A stretch of DNA of 41,422 nt from CADEFX01 sp050260355 (GCA_050260355.1 JBLNBZ010000148.1:1-41422); one strand, 5' to 3'. Positions 16,147-25,450 are shown, counted from the stretch's first letter. The notes: generated by a model from the letters alone, not told the origin. Numbers and translations: made by a program.

Positions 16147-16350
16147 ATGCTCGACACAGGACAAGCCCGGACACGGTCGATCGGCGAGATGATTGTCGGC
16201 GACAGCCTCGAGGCGCTCGACGCGGCGCTGGCGAAGGCCGGCATCGAGGCGCGCGACATCGTCTCCATCATCCCGATTCCGCGGATCACTCCGGCCATCG
16301 GGGATCACGAGCCGAAGCTGCGCGTGATCTACCGCAAGGCGGGAAAGTGA
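16147..16350 (+). CDS. Small protein of unknown function downstream of katA
   Basis: This is a 67-residue reading frame with a good GGGAG ribosome binding site about 7 bases before the ATG and coding-like third positions. It has no signal peptide or membrane segment. It is predicted to have an amphipathic helix (SLEALDAALAKAGIEARD) followed by a beta-like stretch (IVSIIPIPRIT) and a basic end (LRVIYRKAGK). I do not recognise the family. It begins 89 bases after katA on the same strand and could be co-induced with it. Confidence 0.6.
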   Translation: MLDTGQARTRSIGEMIVGDSLEALDAALAKAGIEARDIVSIIPIPRITPAIGDHEPKLRVIYRKAGK

Positions 16351-16540
16351 GGCTGCCGCGCCAAGGTGCGCGAGGCGTCGAGGCTTCCTGAGGCGGCTCG
16401 CGGCCGAGGGTCGCCGCTCAGGGCAGCGGACAAGGCTCGCGCGATGGGCCTGCCGATGCTATCTGAGTCGTCAGTGCAGAGTGGTCGCCGCTCGCCATGT
16501 AGGCGACCGGCAGGCGACGGCCTGACGGCGAAGGTGCGCA

Positions 16541-18247
16541 ATGCTCCGGCTTGTCCTTGTGCTGGTCTTGACCATATCGGGCTCTCTGTCGGCGCTGGCG
16601 GCCGCGGAGGACGCGCTGGCACGCGCCAGAGAGGCAGCGGCGGCGTTGCAGCGGGGCAATGTCGAGCAGGCCATCGAGCTCTATAGCGAGGCGCTGAAGG
16701 ATCAGGGCCTGACAACCGACCGGCGCGCCACGCTCTACAACGATCGAGGCGTCAGCTATCAGCGCCTCAATCAGCCGCGCGCAGCGATCGAGGACTTCAA
16801 TCGCGCCGTACAACTGTTCCCGGAAGGAGCCGCCGCCTACAACAACCGCGGCATCGTGCTGCTCGGGCTCGGGCTCTACAAGGAGGCGGTCAAGGATTTC
16901 GACCGCGCCCTGGTGCTCGCGCCCGGCTATGCGGCCGCCTACAACAATCGCGCCAGCGCGCTCGTGAAGCTCGGCGAGAACACTGCGGCGCTGAGCGACT
17001 TCTCGAAGGCCATCCAGCTCAACAGCACCAATCCCGCGGCCCTCAACGGACGCGGCCGCCTGAACCTGGCGCAGAACCGCCCCTATGCGGCGCTGCGGGA
17101 TCTCAACCGCGCGCTGGGCTTCGATGCGCGTTTCGGGCCCGGCTATCGGGCGCGGGCGGAGGTCAAGCTGCTGCTGGAGCGCTACGAGGAGGCGGTGGAG
17201 GACCTGAGCCGCGCCATCGCGTTCGATCCGACCAACATCGAGCTATATCTGCTGCGCGGTCACGCCTATCTCGCCGCGGACAACACGGCCTCCGCGCTCA
17301 AGGATTTCGACAAGGCCGTCGAGCTGGACCCGAAATCAGCTGCGGCACTGGAGGCGCACGGCTTGGCCAACGCCAAGGCGGACGCATTCGACGAGGCGCT
17401 CAATGATCTCGGCCGCGCCATCGAGCTTGATCCGCGATCAGTTCTTGCCTACGCGTACCGCGCCTGGGTCTACAAGCAGATGGGCCAGCCGGAGCTCGGG
17501 CAAAGGGATATCGAGCGGGCGATGCGGCTGGAGCCGGGCCGCGCCGAGGTGCTTTGGGTGAGCGGAGAGCTGCACGAGGCAGCGGGCGAGACCAGCGAGG
17601 CGATTGCCGATCTCAAGAAGGCCACGAGCCTGAACCCGGCTTTGCACGATGCGTCGGCAGCCTTGGAAAGGCTCGGCGCAGGCGGCGACAACGACGAGGT
17701 CGAGCTGCCGCAGCTCGGGCTCGATGGCTGGCACGTCCTCGTTCGCGGCAATCGCTTTCGAGCGACGAGCGATGAGTTTCCGCGCCTGAGCGTGCCACTC
17801 GAGATGATGGGTGAGGGACAGCCGCGCCTGCTGGAATGGGAGGTGAAGAAGCCGCCGTTGAAGGGGATCGGCGTTCTGCGGTTCGCGGCGGGAACGGTCG
17901 AAGGCCGCAAAGGGCCCGAGCAAGTGGAGCACGCCGCGGTGCTCGATCTGCAGGCGCGCACGGTCGTGGCCGTCGAGCCGGTGCGGCAAGGCGATCGAAT
18001 CTCCAATTGGACGTGGGAGGACAATCGGCTCATCGTGGCAAGCCTCGATGGCTACACCGAGGAGTACGCGCTGCGCGCCAAGGCTCCCACACCGCCGAGC
18101 CAGCGCAAGGTGACGAACGCGGATGGACAATCCAAGTCGGGATCAACACCGTTTTGGGCGCCATGGGCGTCGCCGGGCGAGAGCCGCTCGGATCGTTCCC
18201 GCGGGCAACCGAAGTCGATTTTCGACTTGATTTTCAAGAAGTGGTAA
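16541..18247 (+). CDS. Secreted tetratricopeptide-repeat protein with an unrecognised C-terminal domain
   Basis: The 568-residue protein begins with a signal peptide (RLVLVLVLTISGSLSALAAA). About nine 34-residue TPR units follow between residues 25 and 380. Examples are AAAYNNRGIVLLGLGLYKEA and IELYLLRGHAYLAADNTAS. TPRs mediate protein contacts, here presumably in the periplasm. From about 385 to 510 there is a compact beta-rich segment (GWHVLVRGNRFRATSDEFP, then WEVKKPPLKGIGVLRFAAG) that I cannot assign. A Ser/Arg/Pro linker and the short tail SIFDLIFKKW complete the protein. It stands alone, with 190 bases of featureless sequence upstream. Confidence 0.85.
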   Translation: MLRLVLVLVLTISGSLSALAAAEDALARAREAAAALQRGNVEQAIELYSEALKDQGLTTDRRATLYNDRGVSYQRLNQPRAAIEDFNRAVQLFPEGAAAYNNRGIVLLGLGLYKEAVKDFDRALVLAPGYAAAYNNRASALVKLGENTAALSDFSKAIQLNSTNPAALNGRGRLNLAQNRPYAALRDLNRALGFDARFGPGYRARAEVKLLLERYEEAVEDLSRAIAFDPTNIELYLLRGHAYLAADNTASALKDFDKAVELDPKSAAALEAHGLANAKADAFDEALNDLGRAIELDPRSVLAYAYRAWVYKQMGQPELGQRDIERAMRLEPGRAEVLWVSGELHEAAGETSEAIADLKKATSLNPALHDASAALERLGAGGDNDEVELPQLGLDGWHVLVRGNRFRATSDEFPRLSVPLEMMGEGQPRLLEWEVKKPPLKGIGVLRFAAGTVEGRKGPEQVEHAAVLDLQARTVVAVEPVRQGDRISNWTWEDNRLIVASLDGYTEEYALRAKAPTPPSQRKVTNADGQSKSGSTPFWAPWASPGESRSDRSRGQPKSIFDLIFKKW

Positions 18248-18491
18248 AGCCCGCATAGGTCCCCTCGGCGCGTGCCGGGCCGGCCACCGGCCGATGGCCA
18301 AAATGGCGCCAAAACGGCCTCCGGCGTGATTGCGCTGTGGGCAGATTGACCGAAGCCGATACGTTACAAGCACTGGGCGAGATGCTAGGACTCCACCCTG
18401 GTGGAGGACGGTGGGCCCGCAAGGGACCGCTGAACGACGGGTGCGCCAGTGTCCTCACAGCAGGCGCGGAAAAACTTGGGTGCAACAAAAA

Positions 18492-19709
18492 ATGCCTTAT
18501 CGGGAGGGCGGGGCGGCACTCGCGCTTTGCATTGCGGTGATGGCGTTGGGCGCAGTGCTGGCCGGTTGCGAGCGGCCGCAGGCGCAAGGTGCAGCCAAGT
18601 CGGCTCCGGCGCAGGGGACATTGCCGAGCGTCACCGTCAGCAAGCCCCTCGTCGAGACGATCGTCGAGTGGGATGAATATACGGGCCGGTTCGAGGCCAT
18701 CGACTCCGTTGAGGTCAGAGCGCGCGTTTCCGGCTACCTCGATGAGATCGCCTTCAAGGATGGGCAGGCGGTCACCAAGGGCGCGCTGCTCTTCGTCATC
18801 GACCCGCGTCCCTTCGAGCGTGTCCTGGAGCAGGCCGAGGCCGAGCTGGCGCAGGCTCAGACCAAGGCCGACAATCTCGTGGCCGATGTGGAGCGCGGCA
18901 AGCCTTTGGTGGAGCGGCGCATCATGTCGGAAAAGGCGTTCGACGATCGCGCCAATCTGCTCAAGGAGGCGCAGGCGGCAGTCAAGGTGGCGCGCGCCAA
19001 GGTGGCGACCGCCGCGCTGGATGTCGCATTCACGCGCATCACTGCGCCGATCGACGGCCGCATCAGCCGTACCAATGTGAGTCCGGGCAACTGGGTATCG
19101 GCCGGCGGAACGAGCAATCCGACGCTGCTCACCACGATCGTCGGCCAGGATCCCATCTACGTCTACTTCGACGTCAGCGAGAACAATTTCATCAAGTACC
19201 GTAGGCTCGCGGAGCGAGACGAAAACGCCAGCGCCGGACAGTTGGGAGCGCTGGTGGAGGTGGCGTTGCCGGATGAATCAGGCTTCACCCACCGTGGAAA
19301 GCTGGACTTCATCGACAACCGCCTGGATGCCGGGACCGCGACCCTTCGGGTCAGGGCAACGCTCGACAACAAGGCTCAGCTCTTCTCGCCAGGGATGTTT
19401 GCGCGCGTGCGGCTGGCCGGCTCTCCGAGCTATGCAGCGGTGCTTGTCCCCGACGAGGCGATCGGTACCGACCAGGGCAACAAGTATGTGCTCGTCGTCG
19501 GTGACGACGGCGTGGTGACCCGCAAGGCCGTGCGCCTCGGACCGCTGTCGAACGGCATGCGCGTCATCAGGGAAGGTGCCGGCCCTTCGGACTGGGTCAT
19601 CGTCAATGGACTGCAGCGAGCGCGCCCGGGGCAGAAGGTCGAGGCAGTCCGCGAGCCGCTCAAGGCGTCGCGTCCGAAGCCCGCCAGCCTGGTGACGACG
19701 GCGCCCTGA
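18492..19709 (+). CDS. RND efflux periplasmic adaptor lipoprotein (MexA/AcrA family)
   Basis: The membrane-fusion protein has 405 residues from ATG 18492; an in-frame GTG at 18480 is a possible alternative. The N-terminus is a lipoprotein signal ending LAGC (Cys26). The lipoyl-like halves (EARARVSGYLDEIAFKDGQ and ITAPIDGRISR) flank an alpha-hairpin, and the beta-barrel (GKLDFIDNRLDAGTATLRVR) and membrane-proximal domains follow. It bridges the inner-membrane pump encoded 15 bases downstream to an outer-membrane channel that is not encoded nearby. A TTGACC lies in the upstream region, but I see no properly spaced -10 box. Confidence 0.93.
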   Translation: MPYREGGAALALCIAVMALGAVLAGCERPQAQGAAKSAPAQGTLPSVTVSKPLVETIVEWDEYTGRFEAIDSVEVRARVSGYLDEIAFKDGQAVTKGALLFVIDPRPFERVLEQAEAELAQAQTKADNLVADVERGKPLVERRIMSEKAFDDRANLLKEAQAAVKVARAKVATAALDVAFTRITAPIDGRISRTNVSPGNWVSAGGTSNPTLLTTIVGQDPIYVYFDVSENNFIKYRRLAERDENASAGQLGALVEVALPDESGFTHRGKLDFIDNRLDAGTATLRVRATLDNKAQLFSPGMFARVRLAGSPSYAAVLVPDEAIGTDQGNKYVLVVGDDGVVTRKAVRLGPLSNGMRVIREGAGPSDWVIVNGLQRARPGQKVEAVREPLKASRPKPASLVTTAP

Positions 19710-19724
19710 TCGCGAGAGACGAGC

Positions 19725-22700
19725 ATGCGCTTCAGCCACTTCTTCATCGCGCGGCCGATCTTCGCAGCAGTCCTGTCTCTCTTCATCGTCATCCTGGGCG
19801 TCATCGCCTATAGCCGTCTGGCACTGACGCAGTTTCCCGAGATCGTTCCGCCCACGGTCACGGTGACGGCCACCTACTCGGGTGCGAGCGCCCAAACCGT
19901 CGCGGATACCGTTGCCGCCGTCATCGAGCAGGAGGTGAACGGCGTCGAGGGAATGATCTACATGTATTCCCAGTCGACGAGCGACGGGAACATGACGCTG
20001 ACCGTCACCTTCGACATCGGCACCGACATCGACAAGGCGCAGGTCCTCGTCCAGAACCGCGTGTCGTCGGCCGAGCCGCGATTGCCCGACGAGGTGCGCC
20101 GCTCGGGCGTGCAGGTCCGCAAGAACAATCCGGATCTGCTGCTGGTCGTGCACATGGTGTCGCCGGACAACACCTACGACCAGCTCTACATCTCGAACTA
20201 CGCGCTTCTCAACGTGCGCGACGTGCTGGCGCGCATCGAGGGCGCAGGGTCCGTGAACTTGTTCGGCGCGCGCGAGTACTCGATGCGCGTCTGGCTCGAT
20301 CCCGAGCGCATCGCCGCGCTCAACCTGTCGGCGGAGGATATCGTCGCCGCCCTGCGGCAGCAGAACGTGCAGGTTGCCGGCGGCAACCTCGGCGAGCCGC
20401 CCGTCAATGCCACCGGCGCCTTCCAGATCCCGCTGCAGCTCAAGGGGCGGCTGCGCGATGCAGGGGAGTTCGAGCAGATCGTCGTCAAGTCCGGCCAGAA
20501 TGGCCGCGTCGTGCTTCTGAAGGACGTGGCCCGCGTGGAGCTGGGCGCCCTCAGCTACACGACTTTCGGCTACCAGAACGGCGTCCCGGCGATCGTCGTG
20601 GCTGTGACGCAGGCGCCGGGCTCGGACGCCTTGACTACAGCCAATGCCATCAAGGCGGCAATGGCGGAGATCTCCAAGTCGTTTCCGCGCGGGCTCGAGT
20701 ACCGCATCGTCTACAACCCGACCGAGTTCATCGAGGTCTCGATCCGCGAGCTCTACAAGACGATCGGCGAGGCCATTCTCATGGTCATTCTGGTCGTGAC
20801 GCTGTTCCTGCAGACGTGGCGCGCGACCGCCATTCCGGTGATCGCGATTCCCGTCTCGCTGATCGGCACGTGCGCCGTCATGCTTGCTCTCGGCTACTCG
20901 ATCAACACGCTCACCCTGTTCGGACTGGTGCTGGCGGTCGGCATCGCCGTCGACGACGCCATCGTGGTGGTCGAGAATGTCGAGCGCAGGCTCAAGGAGG
21001 GGCTGCCGGCCGCCGATGCGGCGCGCGCCACCATGGACGAGGTGGGGACCGCCGTCGTCTCGATCGCGCTCGTGCTGTCCGCGGTGTTCATTCCCACCGC
21101 ATTCGTGGGAGGGATCACCGGGCAGTTCTACCGTCAGTTTGCGGTGACCATTGCCTCGGCCACGATCATCTCCGCCTTCGTCTCGCTGACGCTCAGCCCG
21201 TCGCTGGCTGCCATCTTCTTCAAGTCGCACCACGAGCATGCGAAAGGCTCGCTGATGATGGCGCCGGTGCACGCCCTGTTCAATGCATTCAATCGCGGCT
21301 TTGCCGCACTGGCCGCATTCTACAGCTCCCTCGCGCGCGGCCTGGCGCGCATCAGGCTCATGATGCTCGGCATCTATGCGGCACTGATTGCTTTTGCCAT
21401 CGTGGCCGTGATGAACATGCCGACAGGGTTCATTCCGGCGCTCGATCGTGGCATCGTCATCGTCGCCTTGCAGCTTCCTGCCGGCGCGTCGCTGGAGCGC
21501 ACGGACGCAGTCGTCAGGAAGGCGCAGGAGATCATCCATTCGACCCCGGGCTTCAAGTACACGAACGGCTATACGGGACGCTCCGGCTCGACCTCGACGA
21601 ACGGGTCCAACGTTGCAGCGATCTACTGCGTGCTCGATGATTTCATCGAGCGCCACAACAAGGGCCTGACCATCGAGAAGGTTGCGCAGGACCTGCGCGT
21701 GCGCCTGGCGAAAGAGATCCGCGAGGCGACCGCGCTCGTCTTCGTGCCGCCGCCCGTGCGCGGCGTCGGCGGGACGAGCGGATTCTCGATGCGGCTGCAG
21801 GATCGCTCGGGCATCGGCTCGGAAGCATTCGCGCGCGCCGCGCAAAGTCTCATTCAGGCTGCGAACGCGACGCCGGGCATCGTCAACGCGTTCACGACAT
21901 TCTCGACCGGCACGCCGCAGATCTTCGTCGATGTCGATCGCATGAAGGCGCAGATGCTGAAAGTGCCGATGGGCAACGTGTTCGAGGCGTTGCGCATCTA
22001 TATGGGCTCGGCCTACGTCAACGACTTCAACATGTTCGGCCGCACCTACCGTGTCACGGCGCAGGCCGACGGCCAGTTCCGGCTCGATCCGGACAACATC
22101 AACCGCATCCGGGTGCGCAACAGCGACGGCGCCATGGTGCCGCTCGGAAGCCTCGTAACGTTCCGCGAGATCACGGGTCCCGACCGCGTGCCGCGCTACA
22201 ACCTGTTCCCGGCGATCGAGATCAACGGCCAGCCGGCTCCCGGCACGAGCTCGGGCCAGGCGCTGGAGATCATGCAGGATCTGGCCGCACGCACGCTGCC
22301 GCAAGGCATCGCCTACGAGTGGACCGACCTTTCCTATCAGGAGAAGAAGACCGGGCGCACGGGCTATTACATCTTCGCTCTGTCGGTGCTGTTCGTGTTC
22401 CTGGCGCTGGCGGCGCAGTACGAGAGCTGGTCTCTGCCGCTCGCCATTATCCTCATCGTACCGATGTGCCTGCTGTCGGCGGTGTTCGGCGTCTGGCTGC
22501 ACGGCCAGGACATCAACATCCTGACGCAGGTGAGCTTCGTGGTGCTGATCGGCCTCGCCGCCAAGAACGCGATCCTGATCGTGGAGTTCGCCAGACAGTT
22601 GGAGGAGAGGGGGCTCGACAGCGTGTCGGCGGCGGTGGAGGCCTGCAAGCTGCGCCTGCGCCCCATCCTCATGACGTCGCTGGCGTTCACCAGCGGCGTC

Positions 22701-22889
22701 CTTCCGCTCTATTTCGCCAAGGGTGCGGGCGCCGAGATGCGCATCGCGCTCGGCACCGGCGTGTTCTGGGGCATGATCGGGGTGACGCTGTTCGGCCTCG
22801 TCTTCACGCCGGTCTTCTATATCGTGATCCGCAAGCTGACGGACCGCAAGAAGGCGGAGCCGGCCCCGGCCGCACACCCCGCCGAGTGA
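19725..22889 (+). CDS. RND multidrug efflux transporter, inner-membrane pump (AcrB/MexB, HAE-1 type)
   Basis: The full-length 1054-residue pump opens with RFSHFFIARPIFAAVLSLF and has 12 expected membrane helices in two repeats with large periplasmic loops. The proton-relay residues are visible: the Asp pair in GIAVDDAIVVVENVERR (410-411) and the Lys in GLAAKNAILIVEFARQ (947). It exports hydrophobic or amphipathic compounds using the proton gradient. It is in an operon with the adaptor upstream. No TolC-type gene or TetR regulator adjoins. Substrates are unknown. It ends 4 bases from the convergent hydratase gene. Confidence 0.96.
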   Translation: MRFSHFFIARPIFAAVLSLFIVILGVIAYSRLALTQFPEIVPPTVTVTATYSGASAQTVADTVAAVIEQEVNGVEGMIYMYSQSTSDGNMTLTVTFDIGTDIDKAQVLVQNRVSSAEPRLPDEVRRSGVQVRKNNPDLLLVVHMVSPDNTYDQLYISNYALLNVRDVLARIEGAGSVNLFGAREYSMRVWLDPERIAALNLSAEDIVAALRQQNVQVAGGNLGEPPVNATGAFQIPLQLKGRLRDAGEFEQIVVKSGQNGRVVLLKDVARVELGALSYTTFGYQNGVPAIVVAVTQAPGSDALTTANAIKAAMAEISKSFPRGLEYRIVYNPTEFIEVSIRELYKTIGEAILMVILVVTLFLQTWRATAIPVIAIPVSLIGTCAVMLALGYSINTLTLFGLVLAVGIAVDDAIVVVENVERRLKEGLPAADAARATMDEVGTAVVSIALVLSAVFIPTAFVGGITGQFYRQFAVTIASATIISAFVSLTLSPSLAAIFFKSHHEHAKGSLMMAPVHALFNAFNRGFAALAAFYSSLARGLARIRLMMLGIYAALIAFAIVAVMNMPTGFIPALDRGIVIVALQLPAGASLERTDAVVRKAQEIIHSTPGFKYTNGYTGRSGSTSTNGSNVAAIYCVLDDFIERHNKGLTIEKVAQDLRVRLAKEIREATALVFVPPPVRGVGGTSGFSMRLQDRSGIGSEAFARAAQSLIQAANATPGIVNAFTTFSTGTPQIFVDVDRMKAQMLKVPMGNVFEALRIYMGSAYVNDFNMFGRTYRVTAQADGQFRLDPDNINRIRVRNSDGAMVPLGSLVTFREITGPDRVPRYNLFPAIEINGQPAPGTSSGQALEIMQDLAARTLPQGIAYEWTDLSYQEKKTGRTGYYIFALSVLFVFLALAAQYESWSLPLAIILIVPMCLLSAVFGVWLHGQDINILTQVSFVVLIGLAAKNAILIVEFARQLEERGLDSVSAAVEACKLRLRPILMTSLAFTSGVLPLYFAKGAGAEMRIALGTGVFWGMIGVTLFGLVFTPVFYIVIRKLTDRKKAEPAPAAHPAE

Positions 22890-22893
22890 GCGT

Positions 22894-23691
22894 TCAAACC
22901 CCCGGCGGCGCCCATTTGGCGCTTCGCTTCTCGGCAAAGGAGGCGAGGCCTTCTTCCGCCTCCGCCGTCTGGCGCTTGTTGGAATGGCTCTCGACGAGCC
23001 CCTCGAAGGTTGCCTCGTCGAAGCTGCCCCAGGCGTTCTCGAGAATGATCGCCTTGGTCTCGGCCATGGCGATGGGCCCGTTCTCCAGGAGCTGACCGAC
23101 GACCCTGGCGCCCGCCGCCTCGAGGTCCGCCAGTGGGACGACGTCGTGCACGAGGCCGATGCGACGCGCCTCCTCGGCGCCGAAGCGCTCGCCCGTCAGC
23201 GCGTACCGGCGCACCTGGCGCACGGACATGGCATCGTTGAGCTGGGGGATGATGATGGCCGCCGTCAGGCCCCAGCGCACCTCCGTGATCGAGAACATGG
23301 CGTTGTCGGCCGCGATCACGATGTCGCACGCGGACACGATGCCCGTTCCGCCGCCGAAGCAGGCGCCATGCACAAGAGCCACGACGGGCACCGGCAGTCG
23401 GTTCAATCGATCCACGGCCTTGGCCGTCGCGCGCGAGACCGCGAGGTTCTCGCGTGCCGTCGCGGTGCGCACCTGGTTGATCCACTTGAGATCCGCGCCC
23501 GCCTGGAAGTGGCGCCCGTTGCCTTTCAGCACCACAACGCGCAGGCCGGTTTCTTCCCCTAGCTTGTCCATGGCCTCGAGCAACCCCTGGATGAGGTTGC
23601 CGTCGTAAGCATTGTTGACGTCGGGACGATTGAGCGTGACGGTGGCAACGCCCCGCGAATCGAGGCTCCACAGCACGGGCTGGTTCGGCAT
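22894..23691 (-). CDS. Enoyl-CoA hydratase / methylglutaconyl-CoA hydratase-like protein
   Basis: The protein has 265 residues from ATG 23691, which has AGGAG about 10 bases upstream; a longer in-frame extension to 23850 lacks coding character. The crotonase motifs are HFQAGADLKWI, HGACFGGGTGIVSACDIVIA and SITEVRWGLTAAIIIPQL. The glutamate of SITE matches the second catalytic acid of hydratases, while the first position is replaced by Gly/Thr, as in methylglutaconyl-CoA hydratases of leucine degradation. The exact substrate is uncertain. It is divergent from the second L,D-transpeptidase across 252 bases. Confidence 0.85.
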   Translation of the reverse strand: MPNQPVLWSLDSRGVATVTLNRPDVNNAYDGNLIQGLLEAMDKLGEETGLRVVVLKGNGRHFQAGADLKWINQVRTATARENLAVSRATAKAVDRLNRLPVPVVALVHGACFGGGTGIVSACDIVIAADNAMFSITEVRWGLTAAIIIPQLNDAMSVRQVRRYALTGERFGAEEARRIGLVHDVVPLADLEAAGARVVGQLLENGPIAMAETKAIILENAWGSFDEATFEGLVESHSNKRQTAEAEEGLASFAEKRSAKWAPPGV

Positions 23692-23824
23692 GATTGCAAG
23701 TCTCCTGGTGCGGGTACGACCGCCGTGCGGAACCGACAAGGTCGGCCGCTTGTCACGGTGTGGTGATTGACCGTGTGTTTCCGGCGCCGTCCCGAATAAG
23801 GTATATCGATGCGCCGCACTTTGG

Positions 23825-23852
23825 CAGTGTCTTGCAATCGCCGCAAACACTG
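23825..23852. promoter_or_regulatory. Inverted repeat between hydratase and L,D-transpeptidase genes
   Basis: CAGTGT (23825-23830) pairs with ACACTG (23847-23852), and inside it TTGC (23832-23835) pairs with GCAA (23843-23846). This gives ten base pairs with one bulged C and a 7-base loop. It lies about 90 bases before the L,D-transpeptidase start, inside the divergent intergenic region. It could be an operator or an RNA hairpin; no factor is assigned. Confidence 0.35.
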
Positions 23853-23943
23853 TCTAGCGGGGGAGATCGAGCGGCCCCGGATCGCACAGCTCGACGTTGC
23901 TCAAGGTCCCGCCAGATAACAACGAGATGATCGCGAGCGTGTC

Positions 23944-25338
23944 ATGAGGATGGATGTGAAGAGGCAGCCGCGCGGAGTAGCGCGGCGGGGCTCCGTGATC
24001 TCGGTGATGCTGGCGGCGTTGGGTCTTGGGCTCGGGCTCTTGGCGTCCGCCGCGATTTCCACAAGGGCCGAGGCACAAGAGGCGAACTGGTGGGAGTTCA
24101 TCCCCGGGTTCGGATCGGCAGGCACGCCTGCGTCAGCGCGGCGCACTGACTACCAGGGTCGCGAGGGGCAGGCCGAGCAGCTCGGCGACTTGCGCACCGA
24201 CCCCACGCCGTTGCGCAGCGATGCCATGGTGACGGCTCTCGAGGATGCAATCGCGCGCTATCAGGAGATCGCGGCCTCGGGCGGCTGGGCGCCGATCCCG
24301 GGCTCGCGTATGATGCGGCCCGGCGACGACGACGAGCGCATCCCCCTCGTTCGCCGCCGGCTGATCATGACGGGCGATTTGCGGCGGCAGCAGAGCTACC
24401 AGTCCTACGCCTTCGACGGGGAGCTCGAGGCGGCGGTGCGCCGCTTCCAGGACCGGCACGGCCTCAGGTCCTCCGGCCGCATCGACCGGCCCACGCTGCA
24501 GGCGATGAACGTCCCGGTGCAGGTCAGGGTGGCACAGCTTCGCCTCAACCAGCATCGTATCCGCGAGCTGATCGGCCAGCGCATCGAGGACCGCTACATC
24601 CTGGTCAACGTGCCGGCGTTCCAGCTCGAGGCCGTCGAGCGCTATAACGTCGCCGAGCGCCACCGCGTGATCGCCGGCAAGCCCGAGCGGCAGACGCCGA
24701 GCGTGAAGGCCCAGGTCAGGGCGCTCAACTTCTTCCCGTACTGGCGCGTTCCCGACAGCGTCGCGACGCTCGACCTCATTCCGCGCCTGCAGAAGGAGCC
24801 GGACTACCTGGCCAAGGAGCAGATCCGCGTCCTCACGGGCTCCTTCAACGGGCCCGAGATCGATCCAGCCAACATCGACTGGCGGCAGGCCGATGCCACG
24901 CGCATCAAGTTCCGCCAGGACCCCGGGCCGCAGAACGCGCTGGGCCTGGTACGCCTCGATATGCCCAACGAGCATGGCGTCTACATGCACGACACGCCGA
25001 TGAAGAAGCTGTTCGATCAGCGTGGCCGCGCCTTCAGCGCCGGCTGCGTGCGCGTGCAGAACGTGTTCGACCTTGCCGCCTGGATCGCGCGCGACGAGCC
25101 GGGCGGGATCGACCGCCAGCGCATCGAGGACATCCTTGCTGCCGGCAACGCGGTGGACATCCAGCTCACGCGCCCGGTGCCGGTCTACTTCACCTATATC
25201 ACCGCCTGGGCGGAGCCGGATGGGCGGGTGGAGTTCCGCCCCGACATCTACGGCCGCGACGGCCTGAAGGAGCTGTCGAGCGACCGCGAGCGCGATCCCG
25301 ACGCGCCACCGCCTCCGTCCCAATCGCTCGCCCCCTAG
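23944..25338 (+). CDS. L,D-transpeptidase (YkuD domain), second paralogue
   Basis: The 464-residue protein has a signal peptide (SVISVMLAALGLGLGLLASA), a peptidoglycan-binding repeat (LEAAVRRFQDRHGLRSSGRI, about 160-180) and a YkuD domain. The domain has VYMHDTP and the nucleophile in FSAGCVRV (Cys about 368). Domain order and the closing VYFTYITAW segment match the paralogue at 4111-5424 (VYFVYITAW), so they share ancestry. It acts in the periplasm on tetrapeptide stems of peptidoglycan. The C-terminal tail is acidic and Pro-rich. It has its own promoter region and no regulator beside it. LdtR control is possible but not shown. Confidence 0.93.
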   Translation: MRMDVKRQPRGVARRGSVISVMLAALGLGLGLLASAAISTRAEAQEANWWEFIPGFGSAGTPASARRTDYQGREGQAEQLGDLRTDPTPLRSDAMVTALEDAIARYQEIAASGGWAPIPGSRMMRPGDDDERIPLVRRRLIMTGDLRRQQSYQSYAFDGELEAAVRRFQDRHGLRSSGRIDRPTLQAMNVPVQVRVAQLRLNQHRIRELIGQRIEDRYILVNVPAFQLEAVERYNVAERHRVIAGKPERQTPSVKAQVRALNFFPYWRVPDSVATLDLIPRLQKEPDYLAKEQIRVLTGSFNGPEIDPANIDWRQADATRIKFRQDPGPQNALGLVRLDMPNEHGVYMHDTPMKKLFDQRGRAFSAGCVRVQNVFDLAAWIARDEPGGIDRQRIEDILAAGNAVDIQLTRPVPVYFTYITAWAEPDGRVEFRPDIYGRDGLKELSSDRERDPDAPPPPSQSLAP

Positions 25339-25450
25339 CGATCCCGCGCCAGCCGACCCCTGCGCATTCAATCGCTTGACCCGGTGGCGGCTTTTGGGAA
25401 CGCTTCGAGAGCCGGCCATCATCGGACCGGCGTCGAGCGAGGGGAACAGC

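Noticed and set aside
18330..18380. TTGACC near 18346 as the RND operon promoter
   Set aside because: No -10-like hexamer lies at 16-18 bases, and the nearest TACAAG is only about 13 bases away.
18330..18491. N-terminal extension of the RND adaptor
   Set aside because: It would bury the lipoprotein signal peptide, and its composition is Arg/Trp-rich and non-coding.
19278..22937. Very long open frame of about 1219 codons on the minus strand
   Set aside because: It lies opposite the RND adaptor and pump genes and is a by-product of their GC-rich codon use. Its translation is His/Arg/Asp-rich low-complexity with no domain.
23692..23850. N-terminal extension of the enoyl-CoA hydratase
   Set aside because: The extra 53 residues are not family-like, while ATG 23691 has AGGAG and the expected N-terminus.
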